Positions 42,592 through 50,331 of a DNA stretch of 64,000 nucleotides are shown piece by piece; the stretch's first letter is position 1, and each line of letters begins with the position of its first letter. The stretch is from an uncultured Thiotrichaceae bacterium. Lineage in GTDB: Bacteria; Pseudomonadota; Gammaproteobacteria; Thiotrichales; Thiotrichaceae. The stretch covers positions 16,082 through 80,081 of the forward strand of contig CACVAY010000112.1 in assembly GCA_902727985.1 (NCBI GenBank), read 5' to 3'. The position numbers and the translations under genes are program-made. The notes beneath the pieces are model-generated. The model ran no database searches. It was given only the letters and a program-made list of their open reading frames with translations, and had not been told where the DNA came from.

Positions 42592-43344
42592 TTATTCTTT
42601 TTGTGCAACAGTAATCAGGCGTTTCGAATCAAAGCCGTAGGGGTCACCAGCAAAACTCCCATAAAAGGCAATGCGGGAAAACCCAACTTGCTGTAATAAT
42701 GCCTTCAATTCACAGGCCGAATAAAGCCAATACTGCATTGTAAAGAAAGCAGGCTTCTTTTCACCACGGATTAAAATATGTTCTACGGTGAGTTTGTTCC
42801 AATCACACTCAACGCTTGCTTTTTTGATCATGATGTCTCCGTTTGGCAGGGTTCTCGAGTTGGTGGGTTGGAGTAAGCGGGCAAAATTCTCTCTGGAAAC
42901 GATATCAAGAACAAAAACTCCCTTGGCTTTCAAATTTTGAAAAGCATTTTCCAAAACTCTCTGGTTGTCGGCCGGATCATCAAAATACCCAAATGAATGG
43001 TACATATTGATAACCAAGTCGAAAGTGTCGGGTTGTTTGAATGTTTTTACATCTTCAAGAATCCAGTTGACGTTGGTGTCCTCTTGGACAGCATAGTCGC
43101 GAGCTTTGCTAAGCAAAAATGCACTCAGGTCAACCCCGGTAACGGAATACCCCTGTTTGGCAAGTGGTACGCTATAACGACCGGGACCACAACACTGATC
43201 TAACACCGCAGAACCGGAAAAATCACAAAAATTTATAATTGAGCTTATTCTCTCCCAGCCAGAAAAAAAGTCCTCCTGAGGAAACATGGATGGATAAGAT
43301 GCAGTCCAGAACTCTTCGTCAGCAAACCAACTATTTGTAGTCAT
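42592..43344 (-). CDS. SAM-dependent methyltransferase
   Basis: A 250-residue class I methyltransferase. Motif I is AVLDQCCGPGRYSVPLAKQGYSVTGVDLSAFLLSKAR, motif II surrounds DTNVNWILEDV, and FDLVINMYHSFGYFDDPADN is the post-I region typical of small-molecule methyltransferases. N-methylation of the peptide-derived scaffold occurs in crocagin, making this the better of the two methyltransferases for that step because it lies inside the precursor's own operon. It begins 17 bases after the peptidase-fold paralogue. Confidence 0.85.
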   Translation of the reverse strand: MTTNSWFADEEFWTASYPSMFPQEDFFSGWERISSIINFCDFSGSAVLDQCCGPGRYSVPLAKQGYSVTGVDLSAFLLSKARDYAVQEDTNVNWILEDVKTFKQPDTFDLVINMYHSFGYFDDPADNQRVLENAFQNLKAKGVFVLDIVSRENFARLLQPTNSRTLPNGDIMIKKASVECDWNKLTVEHILIRGEKKPAFFTMQYWLYSACELKALLQQVGFSRIAFYGSFAGDPYGFDSKRLITVAQKE

Positions 43345-43361
43345 AATTTTTCTCTATGGGG

Positions 43362-44282
43362 CTAATTAGGAAAATGCAGATTTGGTTTTTTTGCCCAAAA
43401 ATCGAGGAAAGGGATTTGCTCACCCATACCCATACCGATATGCACGCCGTTATTGCTCTGATGCAGCAGGGTGTTAAATGCATAGTCAGGGTTGATGTCC
43501 AGCAAGCCCAAAGCCAGTTCGGTAACATTGGTTTGCCACTCCCTGCCATCACAAAGCTCAACCAGCTCACCAGTCATATCTTTACCACCAAGCACCAAAC
43601 CAGTAATCGCATTATTTTCGATCTGCAGACGGTTATTCCCTTGCCGGGATAAATCGCGCATTTCCTGCATCAATGGCAGGCTTTGTTGCCATAGTTCTTG
43701 ATAGTTGGCTTGATACAATAAGCCATCAATCGTGATTTCACCGACCAGGCTAAAGGTAGAAGTGGGTGCTTCCAGGTTCAGGATTGAAGCTTTAAGGAAT
43801 TCAGTGAGGGAGTACAGGTAGCCGGATTCCAGTTCCTTCTCATAACTGGCGATTTCGACTTCTTCCGAAATATGGCAATGTAAGGACGCACCAGGGGTTT
43901 GTATGTTGATTTGATCGTAGGATAGCAATTGTTCATAGGCCGCATCGCGCTGCGCCAACAGGGCTGCATAATCTATCGTCAGTAATGTCTCTAGCGTATA
44001 GCGGAGTGGGTCAATACCACCTCCAGCCTTGGATTGCGTCATTTGTACGACTGTGCCACCCGCTGTATCCCAAAGCGGTTCCATGCCGTATTGACTCGTG
44101 TAATCTGAGATTAGCCACAAGACAGCTTCAGTATTGGCAGCAAAGTCAAATCTGGCAGTAAGCGCAACCTGCTGAAAGCCTAGTTGGCGTACTGCGGCTT
44201 CAGTTTGCTCATTATCCACCACCACATGCAAATCGCGCGCCTGTAAGTGGGTTAAAAATTCAAGATCTCGCATTGGTATCAA
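43362..44282 (-). CDS. Peptidase-fold RiPP protein, CgnB/CgnE-like (paralogue 2)
   Basis: A 306-residue soluble protein, paralogous to its upstream neighbour along its whole length (for example FDFAANTEAVLWLISDYTSQYGMEPLWD here and FDFAANTDPVFVLLSTYPSQYRMNKELWD there). The C-terminal half resembles M29-type metallo-aminopeptidases: VTELALGLL, NTLLHQSNNGVHIGMGMGE, FLDFW. The His of the final metal motif (HxDF in paralogue 1) is Phe here, so this copy probably cannot bind metal normally. Two homologous peptidase-like, peptide-binding proteins (CgnB and CgnE) are the hallmark of crocagin biosynthesis; this is the basis for the name. It starts 9 bases after paralogue 1. Confidence 0.65.
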   Translation of the reverse strand: MIPMRDLEFLTHLQARDLHVVVDNEQTEAAVRQLGFQQVALTARFDFAANTEAVLWLISDYTSQYGMEPLWDTAGGTVVQMTQSKAGGGIDPLRYTLETLLTIDYAALLAQRDAAYEQLLSYDQINIQTPGASLHCHISEEVEIASYEKELESGYLYSLTEFLKASILNLEAPTSTFSLVGEITIDGLLYQANYQELWQQSLPLMQEMRDLSRQGNNRLQIENNAITGLVLGGKDMTGELVELCDGREWQTNVTELALGLLDINPDYAFNTLLHQSNNGVHIGMGMGEQIPFLDFWAKKPNLHFPN

Positions 44283-44291
44283 AAGCCGGGG

Positions 44292-45218
44292 TTAATGGAC
44301 AAATTCAAGCCGTGCCCCCGCCGAGATAAAATCAACATGCGAGGTATCTACCGCAATACCAATACCAACATGCATACCAACAATGCCTTCATTCATAATG
44401 GAATTAATGCGCCAGTCCGGCATCTTGGGATGGTTAACTACGCCAAAAGCGAATTCAGTTAAGGAAAGTCCACGTATCGAGTCTGCAAAGGCTTCATTCA
44501 TTTTGGCAGTGAAATCTTGGCCACCCAGAACCATTTTAGTAATGCTGTTGTCCTGACATTCGAGCCAGTTATCACCTTTGACTGATAGGTTTACCATCTC
44601 GGTTAGTAGAGGGGCAAACTCTGTTTTCAATTCCGGTGAATTTTCTAGGTAACTCAGTCCGTTAAAAACTAGCTTGCCATCAACACAGAAAGAAGATTTA
44701 TTATCTGCAAGATTAACAATGGAGGTTTCAAAAAACTCGGCAATAGAATACAGCCAGCCTTCCTCCAGTTCAGCATCATAATTGGCGACTTCCACCTCTT
44801 CCGCCAAAACCCCAGTCAGAACACTATTTTCACCGCTGTGAATGTTAATAAGCTTAGCAGACAGCGCTTTTTCATAAAGCACGTCTCTATGTGCGAGCGT
44901 TGCCGCATAATCGGGTATATCCAATATTTTTTGGATTGAGTAATCCACTGCTTGCAATGAGCCATCAAATTTAGCAGCAGCAAGATGTACAAATATTCCA
45001 CCGCAATTATCCCAAAGTTCTTTGTTCATTCGATACTGAGAAGGATAAGTACTCAACAAGACAAATACCGGATCAGTATTAGCAGCAAAATCAAAATCAG
45101 CAAAATCAGCAAAGTCGGTAAACCCATGTTTGCGAAATAGATCTGTTATCGCATTATCATCAGTAATAACCAATAGCTTTCTTTCCCGAAACATATTCAG
45201 AAATTCATGGGTTTTCAT
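44292..45218 (-). CDS. Peptidase-fold RiPP protein, CgnB/CgnE-like (paralogue 1)
   Basis: A 308-residue soluble protein, first enzyme-like gene after the precursor peptide. Like paralogue 2 it has an N-terminal alpha/beta part (LLVITDDNAITDLFRKHGF; FDFAANTDPVFVLLS) and a C-terminal M29-like part. LTEFAFGVVN, INSIMNEGIVGMHVGIGIA and SHVDFISAG keep the Glu, His and His-x-Asp expected for metal binding, so this copy may be the catalytic or metal-bound member of the pair. EVEVANYDAELEEGWLYSIAEFFETSIVNL is the most conserved stretch between paralogues. The likely role is to bind the precursor and form the Tyr-Trp-derived ring system; this is inferred from the crocagin resemblance. Confidence 0.65.
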   Translation of the reverse strand: MKTHEFLNMFRERKLLVITDDNAITDLFRKHGFTDFADFADFDFAANTDPVFVLLSTYPSQYRMNKELWDNCGGIFVHLAAAKFDGSLQAVDYSIQKILDIPDYAATLAHRDVLYEKALSAKLINIHSGENSVLTGVLAEEVEVANYDAELEEGWLYSIAEFFETSIVNLADNKSSFCVDGKLVFNGLSYLENSPELKTEFAPLLTEMVNLSVKGDNWLECQDNSITKMVLGGQDFTAKMNEAFADSIRGLSLTEFAFGVVNHPKMPDWRINSIMNEGIVGMHVGIGIAVDTSHVDFISAGARLEFVH

Positions 45219-45269
45219 TAGCTCAGGACTCTTTAATTTACAGATGGGTTTACAATCTGTCGACTATAG

Positions 45270-45333
45270 AAAAATCTCCGCCTCTCGAAAGTGACAGAGA
45301 TTTTTTGTCTCTACCTTAAATTTAAGGCAGAGA
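45270..45333 (-). terminator. Two hairpins between precursor gene and biosynthetic genes
   Basis: In the minus-strand transcript the first stem (45333-45308) pairs TCTCTGCCTTAAA with TTTAAGGTAGAGA almost perfectly. The second (45305-45270) pairs AAAAATCTC with GAGATTTTT and ends in a T-run, so it can act as a leaky terminator. This gives more precursor mRNA than enzyme mRNA, as is common in RiPP operons. Confidence 0.75.
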
Positions 45334-45344
45334 TCAGTTATGGC

Positions 45345-45407
45345 TTACCAATAAGCGTTTTGACGTGCTTTACGGTTTGCTTTGCTTACTTGCTTTGCTT
45401 TTTTCAT
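45345..45407 (-). CDS. RiPP precursor peptide with C-terminal Ala-Tyr-Trp
   Basis: A 20-codon gene: MKKAKQVSKANRKARQNAYW. Seven of 20 residues are Lys or Arg and none is acidic; the sequence ends Ala-Tyr-Trp. GGAG (45417-45414) lies six bases before the ATG, an excellent ribosome binding site; an upstream ATG at 45419 would add MEYV but would lack such a site. It has a recognisable promoter, a 5' hairpin and downstream hairpins. In crocagin the product derives from Ile-Tyr-Trp at the C-terminus of a short precursor. The same Tyr-Trp ending, next to two peptidase-fold paralogues, strongly suggests a crocagin-like precursor whose core is the last three residues and whose leader is the basic N-terminus. 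Confidence 0.8.
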   Translation of the reverse strand: MKKAKQVSKANRKARQNAYW

Positions 45408-45437
45408 AACATACTCCATTAGTTTAAGTTGATATTC

Positions 45438-45468
45438 GTTGCTATACCCCGTAAACGACGGGAGCAAC
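45438..45468 (-). promoter_or_regulatory. 5' hairpin of the precursor mRNA
   Basis: The minus-strand transcript folds GTTGCT-CCCGT around a CGTTT loop with ACGGG-(GTAT bulge)-AGCAAC, 11 bp in total. The predicted start of transcription from the promoter at 45476-45505 falls at about 45469, so the hairpin would form the very 5' end of the mRNA and could protect it or serve as a regulator site. Confidence 0.65.
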
Positions 45469-45475
45469 GGTAGTA

Positions 45476-45505
45476 ATTATGCGATAAAGTGTGCTGCAAA
45501 TTCAA
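45476..45505 (-). promoter_or_regulatory. Sigma-70-type promoter of the RiPP operon
   Basis: On the minus strand, -35 TTGAAT (45505-45500), an 18-base spacer and -10 CATAAT (45481-45476), which matches TATAAT at five of six positions. It lies about 70 bases before the precursor start. Confidence 0.6.
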
Positions 45506-45938
45506 CCTAGAACGCTTATTCTTAACAAAACTTTACATTCGGGTGCTGTGCCACGGTTTTTGCAAATATCAGTAGAAATTATTTCTCATAGTGAAGATGT
45601 CTTGGTCATTGGACATGAGAATTCTGCTAGAAGCATCCATGTTGAATGGTGAACACGTCATCGAACAAGAATACAATAAGGTAGGCTCACTGCATCATTC
45701 ACATAGAATCACCAAGCCGCTTGCGTATTGACAAAAGTGCTGATCTATCAGGCAAGGCTTCCAGCGCTGCACTGGTCTATGCGCTGCTATTTATTTGTTA
45801 TTTGACACAACTTGTGTAGTAACAGATTAAATATCGACTCTACAATGCGTAAGTCCGATTAAAAGATGGCTTTCAATTTACCTGCTTTATAAAGGATGGC
45901 AGAATCCTATAAATTTCTCTAAGCAAGATAATTACCCA
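45506..45938. other. Intergenic region between RiPP operon and MFS gene
   Basis: About 430 bases separating divergent units. A 44-codon frame at 45597-45731 on the plus strand has no recognisable product and only a weak ribosome binding site. The region may mark the right border of the inserted cluster; no direct repeats or IS ends were seen. Confidence 0.4.
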
Positions 45939-47153
45939 ATGACTTCCTTATGGCGCAATACTCCATTATTTGCTATTTCACAAGGCTTGATGGTGAGCGC
46001 TATCTCCTTAATTGTGACGTGTTCGGCGTTGGTTGGCCAAGCGTTAGCAACGGATAAATCACTAGCGACTTTACCGATTGCGGTGATGTTTATCTCCACT
46101 ATGTTAGTCAGTATACCTGCCTCTTTTTTGATGGCGAAGATTGGGCGCAAACGGGGTTTTATGCTGGCGACTTTGCTGGGGTTTAGCGGCGGAGCTTTAT
46201 CGACTTACGCGATTATTCATCAAAACTTCTGGTTTTTTGTGGTGGGGATTGGGTTGATTGGTATGTTTAATGGTTTTGGTAATTATTTTCGTTTCGCTGC
46301 TGCCGATTCCGTAGAGAAAAACCTAAAAAGCCAAGCGATTTCTTTTGTTTTGGTGGGTGGGTTAGCGGCTGCTTTTATAGGGCCAAATCTAGCGAACCTT
46401 GCAAAAGACGTGATTGCGAATGCTGAATTTGCAGGTAGTTATGCGGCTACTATGGTGCTTTATATCTTGTTATTTTTGACGCTGAGTTTTCTAAAACTGC
46501 CAGATAAGAGTGAGGAGGCGTTAGAACATCTCGCTCCTGCGCGTCCCTTGAAGGAAATTATCAGTCAACCGATATTTATTGTTGCCGTCATCTGCGCGAT
46601 GTTGGGTTATGGTGTTATGTCTTTGGTAATGACTGCGACGCCATTGGCAATGCATCATCATGCACATGCTTTTGCAGATACCTCATTTGTTATTCAATGG
46701 CATTTGCTTGGTATGTTTGCACCATCCTTTTTTACGGGGTCGTTGATTCGAGCACTGGGTGTAAAAACTATCTTATGGCTGGGCGTACTCATGGGGTTTG
46801 CTTGTGTGATCATTAATTTGGCGGGGCATAGTTTGTGGCACTATTGGGCTGCTTTAGTGCTGTTGGGTATTAGCTGGAACTTCCTATTTGTTGGAGGGAC
46901 GACTCTGCTAACCGAAGTTTATCGACCCAATGAGCGAGCAAAAACCCAAGCGGTGAATGACTTTTTGATTTTCAGCATGGTCGCGATTGCTTCGCTATCT
47001 GCAGGGTATTTACAACACCAATTTGGCTGGCGCATGGTTAATATTGGCGTGTTGCCTGTTTTGGCTGTGATTATGTTAGCTTTGTTATGGCTTGGCTTTA
47101 CACAGCGAAAACCTGAAACGATTCGTCATGAAAATTCTTTATCGAACTCTTAA
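45939..47153 (+). CDS. MFS transporter
   Basis: A 404-residue Major Facilitator Superfamily permease with twelve predicted helices. The loop 2-3 motif appears as AKIGRKRGFMLATLLGFSGGALS, and GLIGMFNGFGNYFRFAAADSV follows. It lies divergent from the RiPP operon, so an export role for its product is possible, but the sequence looks like chromosomal relatives with no link to secondary metabolism and the base composition matches the background. The substrate is unknown. Confidence 0.8.
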   Translation: MTSLWRNTPLFAISQGLMVSAISLIVTCSALVGQALATDKSLATLPIAVMFISTMLVSIPASFLMAKIGRKRGFMLATLLGFSGGALSTYAIIHQNFWFFVVGIGLIGMFNGFGNYFRFAAADSVEKNLKSQAISFVLVGGLAAAFIGPNLANLAKDVIANAEFAGSYAATMVLYILLFLTLSFLKLPDKSEEALEHLAPARPLKEIISQPIFIVAVICAMLGYGVMSLVMTATPLAMHHHAHAFADTSFVIQWHLLGMFAPSFFTGSLIRALGVKTILWLGVLMGFACVIINLAGHSLWHYWAALVLLGISWNFLFVGGTTLLTEVYRPNERAKTQAVNDFLIFSMVAIASLSAGYLQHQFGWRMVNIGVLPVLAVIMLALLWLGFTQRKPETIRHENSLSNS

Positions 47154-47458
47154 TACCCTGTCGTTGTCGTAGTTTAAAAGGCGTGAAATAATTTATATTA
47201 TTCGTTAGCTGGTATACACTGAATTTTTGCAAGAAAAGTGGTGGCTTGGAGCAAACCAAGAGGTCTCTTCTTATTTTTAGGCCATTTTTCTGCAATTTTA
47301 ATGTTATTTGGGCTTCATATTTTATATGTTTCGTTCATCAGTCTTTCTACTTCTTTGTGAGTGGATTTATCATTAAGAAATTTCCCCCTGCTTTTGTATG
47401 TTTCTTATGTATATAGTTTTGGGTGTTTTTTAAAGCAGTTAATAATAGGGTGACTATC

Positions 47459-48454
47459 TTGAAATTACGAGTGTTACAAGCATTAACAGTGCTTTGTTGT
47501 TTATCTTTGTCGCAAGTGCATGCGCAGACGAAAATAGTAGGTGGTGTAAAATCAGATCCAGGGGCTTGGCCATCTGCGGTTGCATTATTGAATAAACCAT
47601 TAGCTGATGGTATTGAAGCAGGAACGATAGTGAGTTCCCTTACTGGCCTACCATTATTTCTGGTATCAGAGGCTAATTATCAGTCACAAAATTGTGGTGG
47701 AAGTTTAATCGATAGCAAGTGGGTATTAACGGCTGCGCATTGTGTTGTTGGTGAAGATAATACGGTGATTGCCCCTGAAACACTTTATGCATTAGTGGGT
47801 ACTTCTGACTTAATGTCAGGTGGGAGTCGAATTACGGTGAAGTCGATTGTTGTGCATCATGCCTATAATTCCCAAACGGCTGATTCAGATATTGCTTTGT
47901 TAGAGCTTGAGAGTTCTGCTGGAGATTCTACAACTGATGTGTTAGGCGTAGATCCTGCTGTAGATACAATAGCGACAGCAATAGGTTGGGGAGATACGAC
48001 AGCAGATGATGCTACAACTTCTTATCCTGCTGATTTGCGCGAGGTGGACTTGCCCGTAGTATCTAGAGCAGATTGTACGAATGTCTATGGTGCGGATTTT
48101 ACCAATAATATGTTTTGTGCAGGGTATGATGCAGGTGGCAAGGATAGTTGCCAAGGCGATAGTGGTGGGCCCCTTTTCGTCAGTGACGGCGGGGTATTTA
48201 AGCAGGCAGGTGTTGTTAGTTGGGGAACTGGTTGCGCGCAGGCTGGGTATTACGGTGTCTATACGCGTTTGAGTCAATTTACTACGTGGATTAATACTGT
48301 TAAGTCAGGTGGGACTTATACGCCTTACATAGCTTCAAGTATATCCTCGTCAGTAAGCGCTGGAGGTGGTGGGAATTTTTGGTTCGGCTTTCCTCTATTC
48401 ATCATAATGTTAGTACTAAGAAAATTAATCATTGGAACAAAAAAAAGGAATTGA
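47459..48454 (+). CDS. Trypsin-like serine protease with GlyGly-CTERM sorting signal
   Basis: A 331-residue secreted S1 protease. TTG at 47459 gives a clean signal peptide (MKLRVLQALTVLCCLSLSQVHAQ) and has an AGGG upstream; a GTG at 47423 is also open. IVGG marks the mature N-terminus. The catalytic triad is LTAAHCV (His), DSDIALLEL (Asp) and CQGDSGGPL (Ser). The C-terminus GGGGNFWFGFPLFIIMLVLRKLIIGTKKRN is a Gly-run, a hydrophobic helix and a basic tail, the tripartite GlyGly-CTERM signal processed by rhombosortase in type II-secreting bacteria. The rhombosortase gene is not in the window. Confidence 0.9.
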   Translation: MKLRVLQALTVLCCLSLSQVHAQTKIVGGVKSDPGAWPSAVALLNKPLADGIEAGTIVSSLTGLPLFLVSEANYQSQNCGGSLIDSKWVLTAAHCVVGEDNTVIAPETLYALVGTSDLMSGGSRITVKSIVVHHAYNSQTADSDIALLELESSAGDSTTDVLGVDPAVDTIATAIGWGDTTADDATTSYPADLREVDLPVVSRADCTNVYGADFTNNMFCAGYDAGGKDSCQGDSGGPLFVSDGGVFKQAGVVSWGTGCAQAGYYGVYTRLSQFTTWINTVKSGGTYTPYIASSISSSVSAGGGGNFWFGFPLFIIMLVLRKLIIGTKKRN

Positions 48455-48455
48455 G

Positions 48456-48878
48456 ATGAAATTGATTATGAATCGTTTAAAGCAGTTTTTTGTGGCGTGT
48501 TTGGCGGGGATAAGCCTTACTGCGTGTGTGCCAGAATCAGTCAATAACGGAGGTTCTGCGTTGGCAGGTAAATGGATGTTACAGACGATGAATGGAGCTG
48601 CACCAAAGGCACCGTTATCTCTTGATGTCAATACTGATGATGGTAGCGTTCGAGGTTTTTCTGGGTGTAACCGGTTCTTTGCTCGTGCGCAGATGACGGG
48701 TGAAACTCAGTTGCGTGTTAGCAAAATCGGTAGTACCAAAAAACTCTGTTCCGATGGCGCTATGATGAACACTGAACGCGCGTATCTCAATGCATTGAAG
48801 GGTGTAAGCTCGTACAGTATTTCTGGAAACAAGCTGTCGCTTTCGGGCTCTGCTGGTAACTTGGTATTTACAAAATAG
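48456..48878 (+). CDS. META-domain lipoprotein (HslJ-like)
   Basis: A 140-residue lipoprotein; the signal ends GISLTACVP with the lipidated Cys. The rest is one META domain: LAGKWMLQTMNGAAP, VRGFSGCNRFFARAQMTGETQLRVSKIGSTKKLC, and SGNKLSLSGSAGNLVFTK. E. coli HslJ, the prototype, is a heat-inducible outer-membrane protein. ATG at 48456 has AAGGAATTG just upstream. The gene begins one base after the protease stop, so they are cotranscribed. Confidence 0.85.
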   Translation: MKLIMNRLKQFFVACLAGISLTACVPESVNNGGSALAGKWMLQTMNGAAPKAPLSLDVNTDDGSVRGFSGCNRFFARAQMTGETQLRVSKIGSTKKLCSDGAMMNTERAYLNALKGVSSYSISGNKLSLSGSAGNLVFTK

Positions 48879-48911
48879 ATTGCGTTTTTTGCTAGGTTAT
48901 CAATAGATAAT

Positions 48912-50324
48912 CTAGTGACGAGATCCGTTTTTTATACTGCTAAAAGCTTCAAGTGCTCGTTCACGACTTGCTTTTAGATCTACAACCGGTGCTGGATAAC
49001 CATTAAACGCTTTTTCTGGATGATGAATGTGTTTGGAATTCATATTGGCGAGTTCAGGTATCCAGCATCGAATGTATTCCCCTTCACTGTCGAATTTTCG
49101 GCTTTGCAAAACCGGGTTGAAAATACGGAAGTAGGGTGCTGCATCTGCCCCTGATCCTGCCGCCCACTGCCAGCCAAAAACATTACTCGCTAGGTCAGCA
49201 TCGACCAGTGTATCTCGAAACCAATGTTCTCCCTCTTGCCATGGGATGAGCAAATTCTTAGTTAAAAATGATGCCACAATCATACGCACTCGATTATGCA
49301 TCCAGCCCGTATGCCATAGTTGGCGCATTCCTGCATCCACAATAGGAATACCTGTTAAGCCCTTTTGCCATGCTTCGAGATGAGCTTCTGTATCACACAG
49401 CCAAGGAAAGTTTTCGAAACGGGTATCTAGCGGCTGATCAACAGTTTGTGGGTAGTGATATAGTAAATAATAGGCGAAATCTCGCCATACAATTTCTTTC
49501 AAAAATACTTCACAAGCCTCTGTTGCACGGGGGTGACTATCACGGTATTGGATGATTGCCTGGACGATTTGTCGCGGGCTTATTTCACCAAAATGCAAAT
49601 GAGGAGACAGGCTAGAGGTGCCTGTGAGGTGAGGATTATTTCGATGTTCTTTGTAGTGCAATAGATGTGTATTGATGAAGTTTGTCAACTTGTTATGGGC
49701 CTCATCTTCCCCCACTGTCCAATGCTGCATCATATTATCTGCCCAATTCAATGAGGGTAATAAGGACAAGTCATTAATGCATAGGGACGGAGGAGTAGGT
49801 CCTTGCTGCTGACGAGCCAAAACTGACATGGATAGAGGGTGGTTGAATCCAAAGCGACGCATACGGTTCCAATAAGCGGTATAGACACGATAGGGGGTGT
49901 TATCCGCTTTTAGAATTTCCCATGGTTCATACAATAGGCTGGCATTGAACGTTTTTATACTCGCTTGCTGAGCGAGTTGCTGCTTTATTATGGTATCTCT
50001 GGCAATACTGGCTGGGTCGTAGCAGCGATTCCAATAAAGTTGTTCTGCACCCGTTTCTTCCAGCAATGTTCTGAGACAGTTTAGTGGGTCTCCTTTACGG
50101 ATAATGAGTGATGCCCCAAGGGTATTTTGTAAATCTTTAGTTAAAGAATGCAGGCTGTGATGTAACCAGACATTACTTGCGCTACCTGGTTGCGAAAGGC
50201 TGGTACTTTTTGTGTCGTCAATGAAGACGGGAATAATGTGTTCCGCGTGTTCAAGTGCGCTTTGTAATGCTGGGTTATCCTGCAAACGCAGGTCTTGGCG
50301 AAACCAGATGATCGCAGTTTTCAT
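48912..50324 (-). CDS. phrB: Deoxyribodipyrimidine photolyase
   Basis: A 470-residue flavoprotein that repairs cyclobutane pyrimidine dimers using blue light. The N-terminal alpha/beta antenna domain starts IIWFRQDLRLQDNPAL; the FAD-binding domain contains TGIPIVDAGMRQLWHTGWMHNRVRMIVASFLTKNLL and WRDTLVDADLASNVFGWQWAAGSGADAAPYFRIFNP, with the active-site Trp residues. Length and motifs match class I CPD photolyases. It follows a MerR regulator by seven bases, a common light-stress operon. Confidence 0.95.
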   Translation of the reverse strand: MKTAIIWFRQDLRLQDNPALQSALEHAEHIIPVFIDDTKSTSLSQPGSASNVWLHHSLHSLTKDLQNTLGASLIIRKGDPLNCLRTLLEETGAEQLYWNRCYDPASIARDTIIKQQLAQQASIKTFNASLLYEPWEILKADNTPYRVYTAYWNRMRRFGFNHPLSMSVLARQQQGPTPPSLCINDLSLLPSLNWADNMMQHWTVGEDEAHNKLTNFINTHLLHYKEHRNNPHLTGTSSLSPHLHFGEISPRQIVQAIIQYRDSHPRATEACEVFLKEIVWRDFAYYLLYHYPQTVDQPLDTRFENFPWLCDTEAHLEAWQKGLTGIPIVDAGMRQLWHTGWMHNRVRMIVASFLTKNLLIPWQEGEHWFRDTLVDADLASNVFGWQWAAGSGADAAPYFRIFNPVLQSRKFDSEGEYIRCWIPELANMNSKHIHHPEKAFNGYPAPVVDLKASRERALEAFSSIKNGSRH

Positions 50325-50331
50325 GAGTATG

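Noticed and set aside
45597..45731. 44-codon plus-strand frame in the RiPP/MFS gap
   Set aside because: Weak ribosome binding site, no recognisable product, and it faces away from the cluster; not supported as a gene.
45939..47153. MFS gene as the dedicated exporter of the RiPP
   Set aside because: It is divergent, separated by about 430 bases, and matches background composition; membership in the cluster is not supported.
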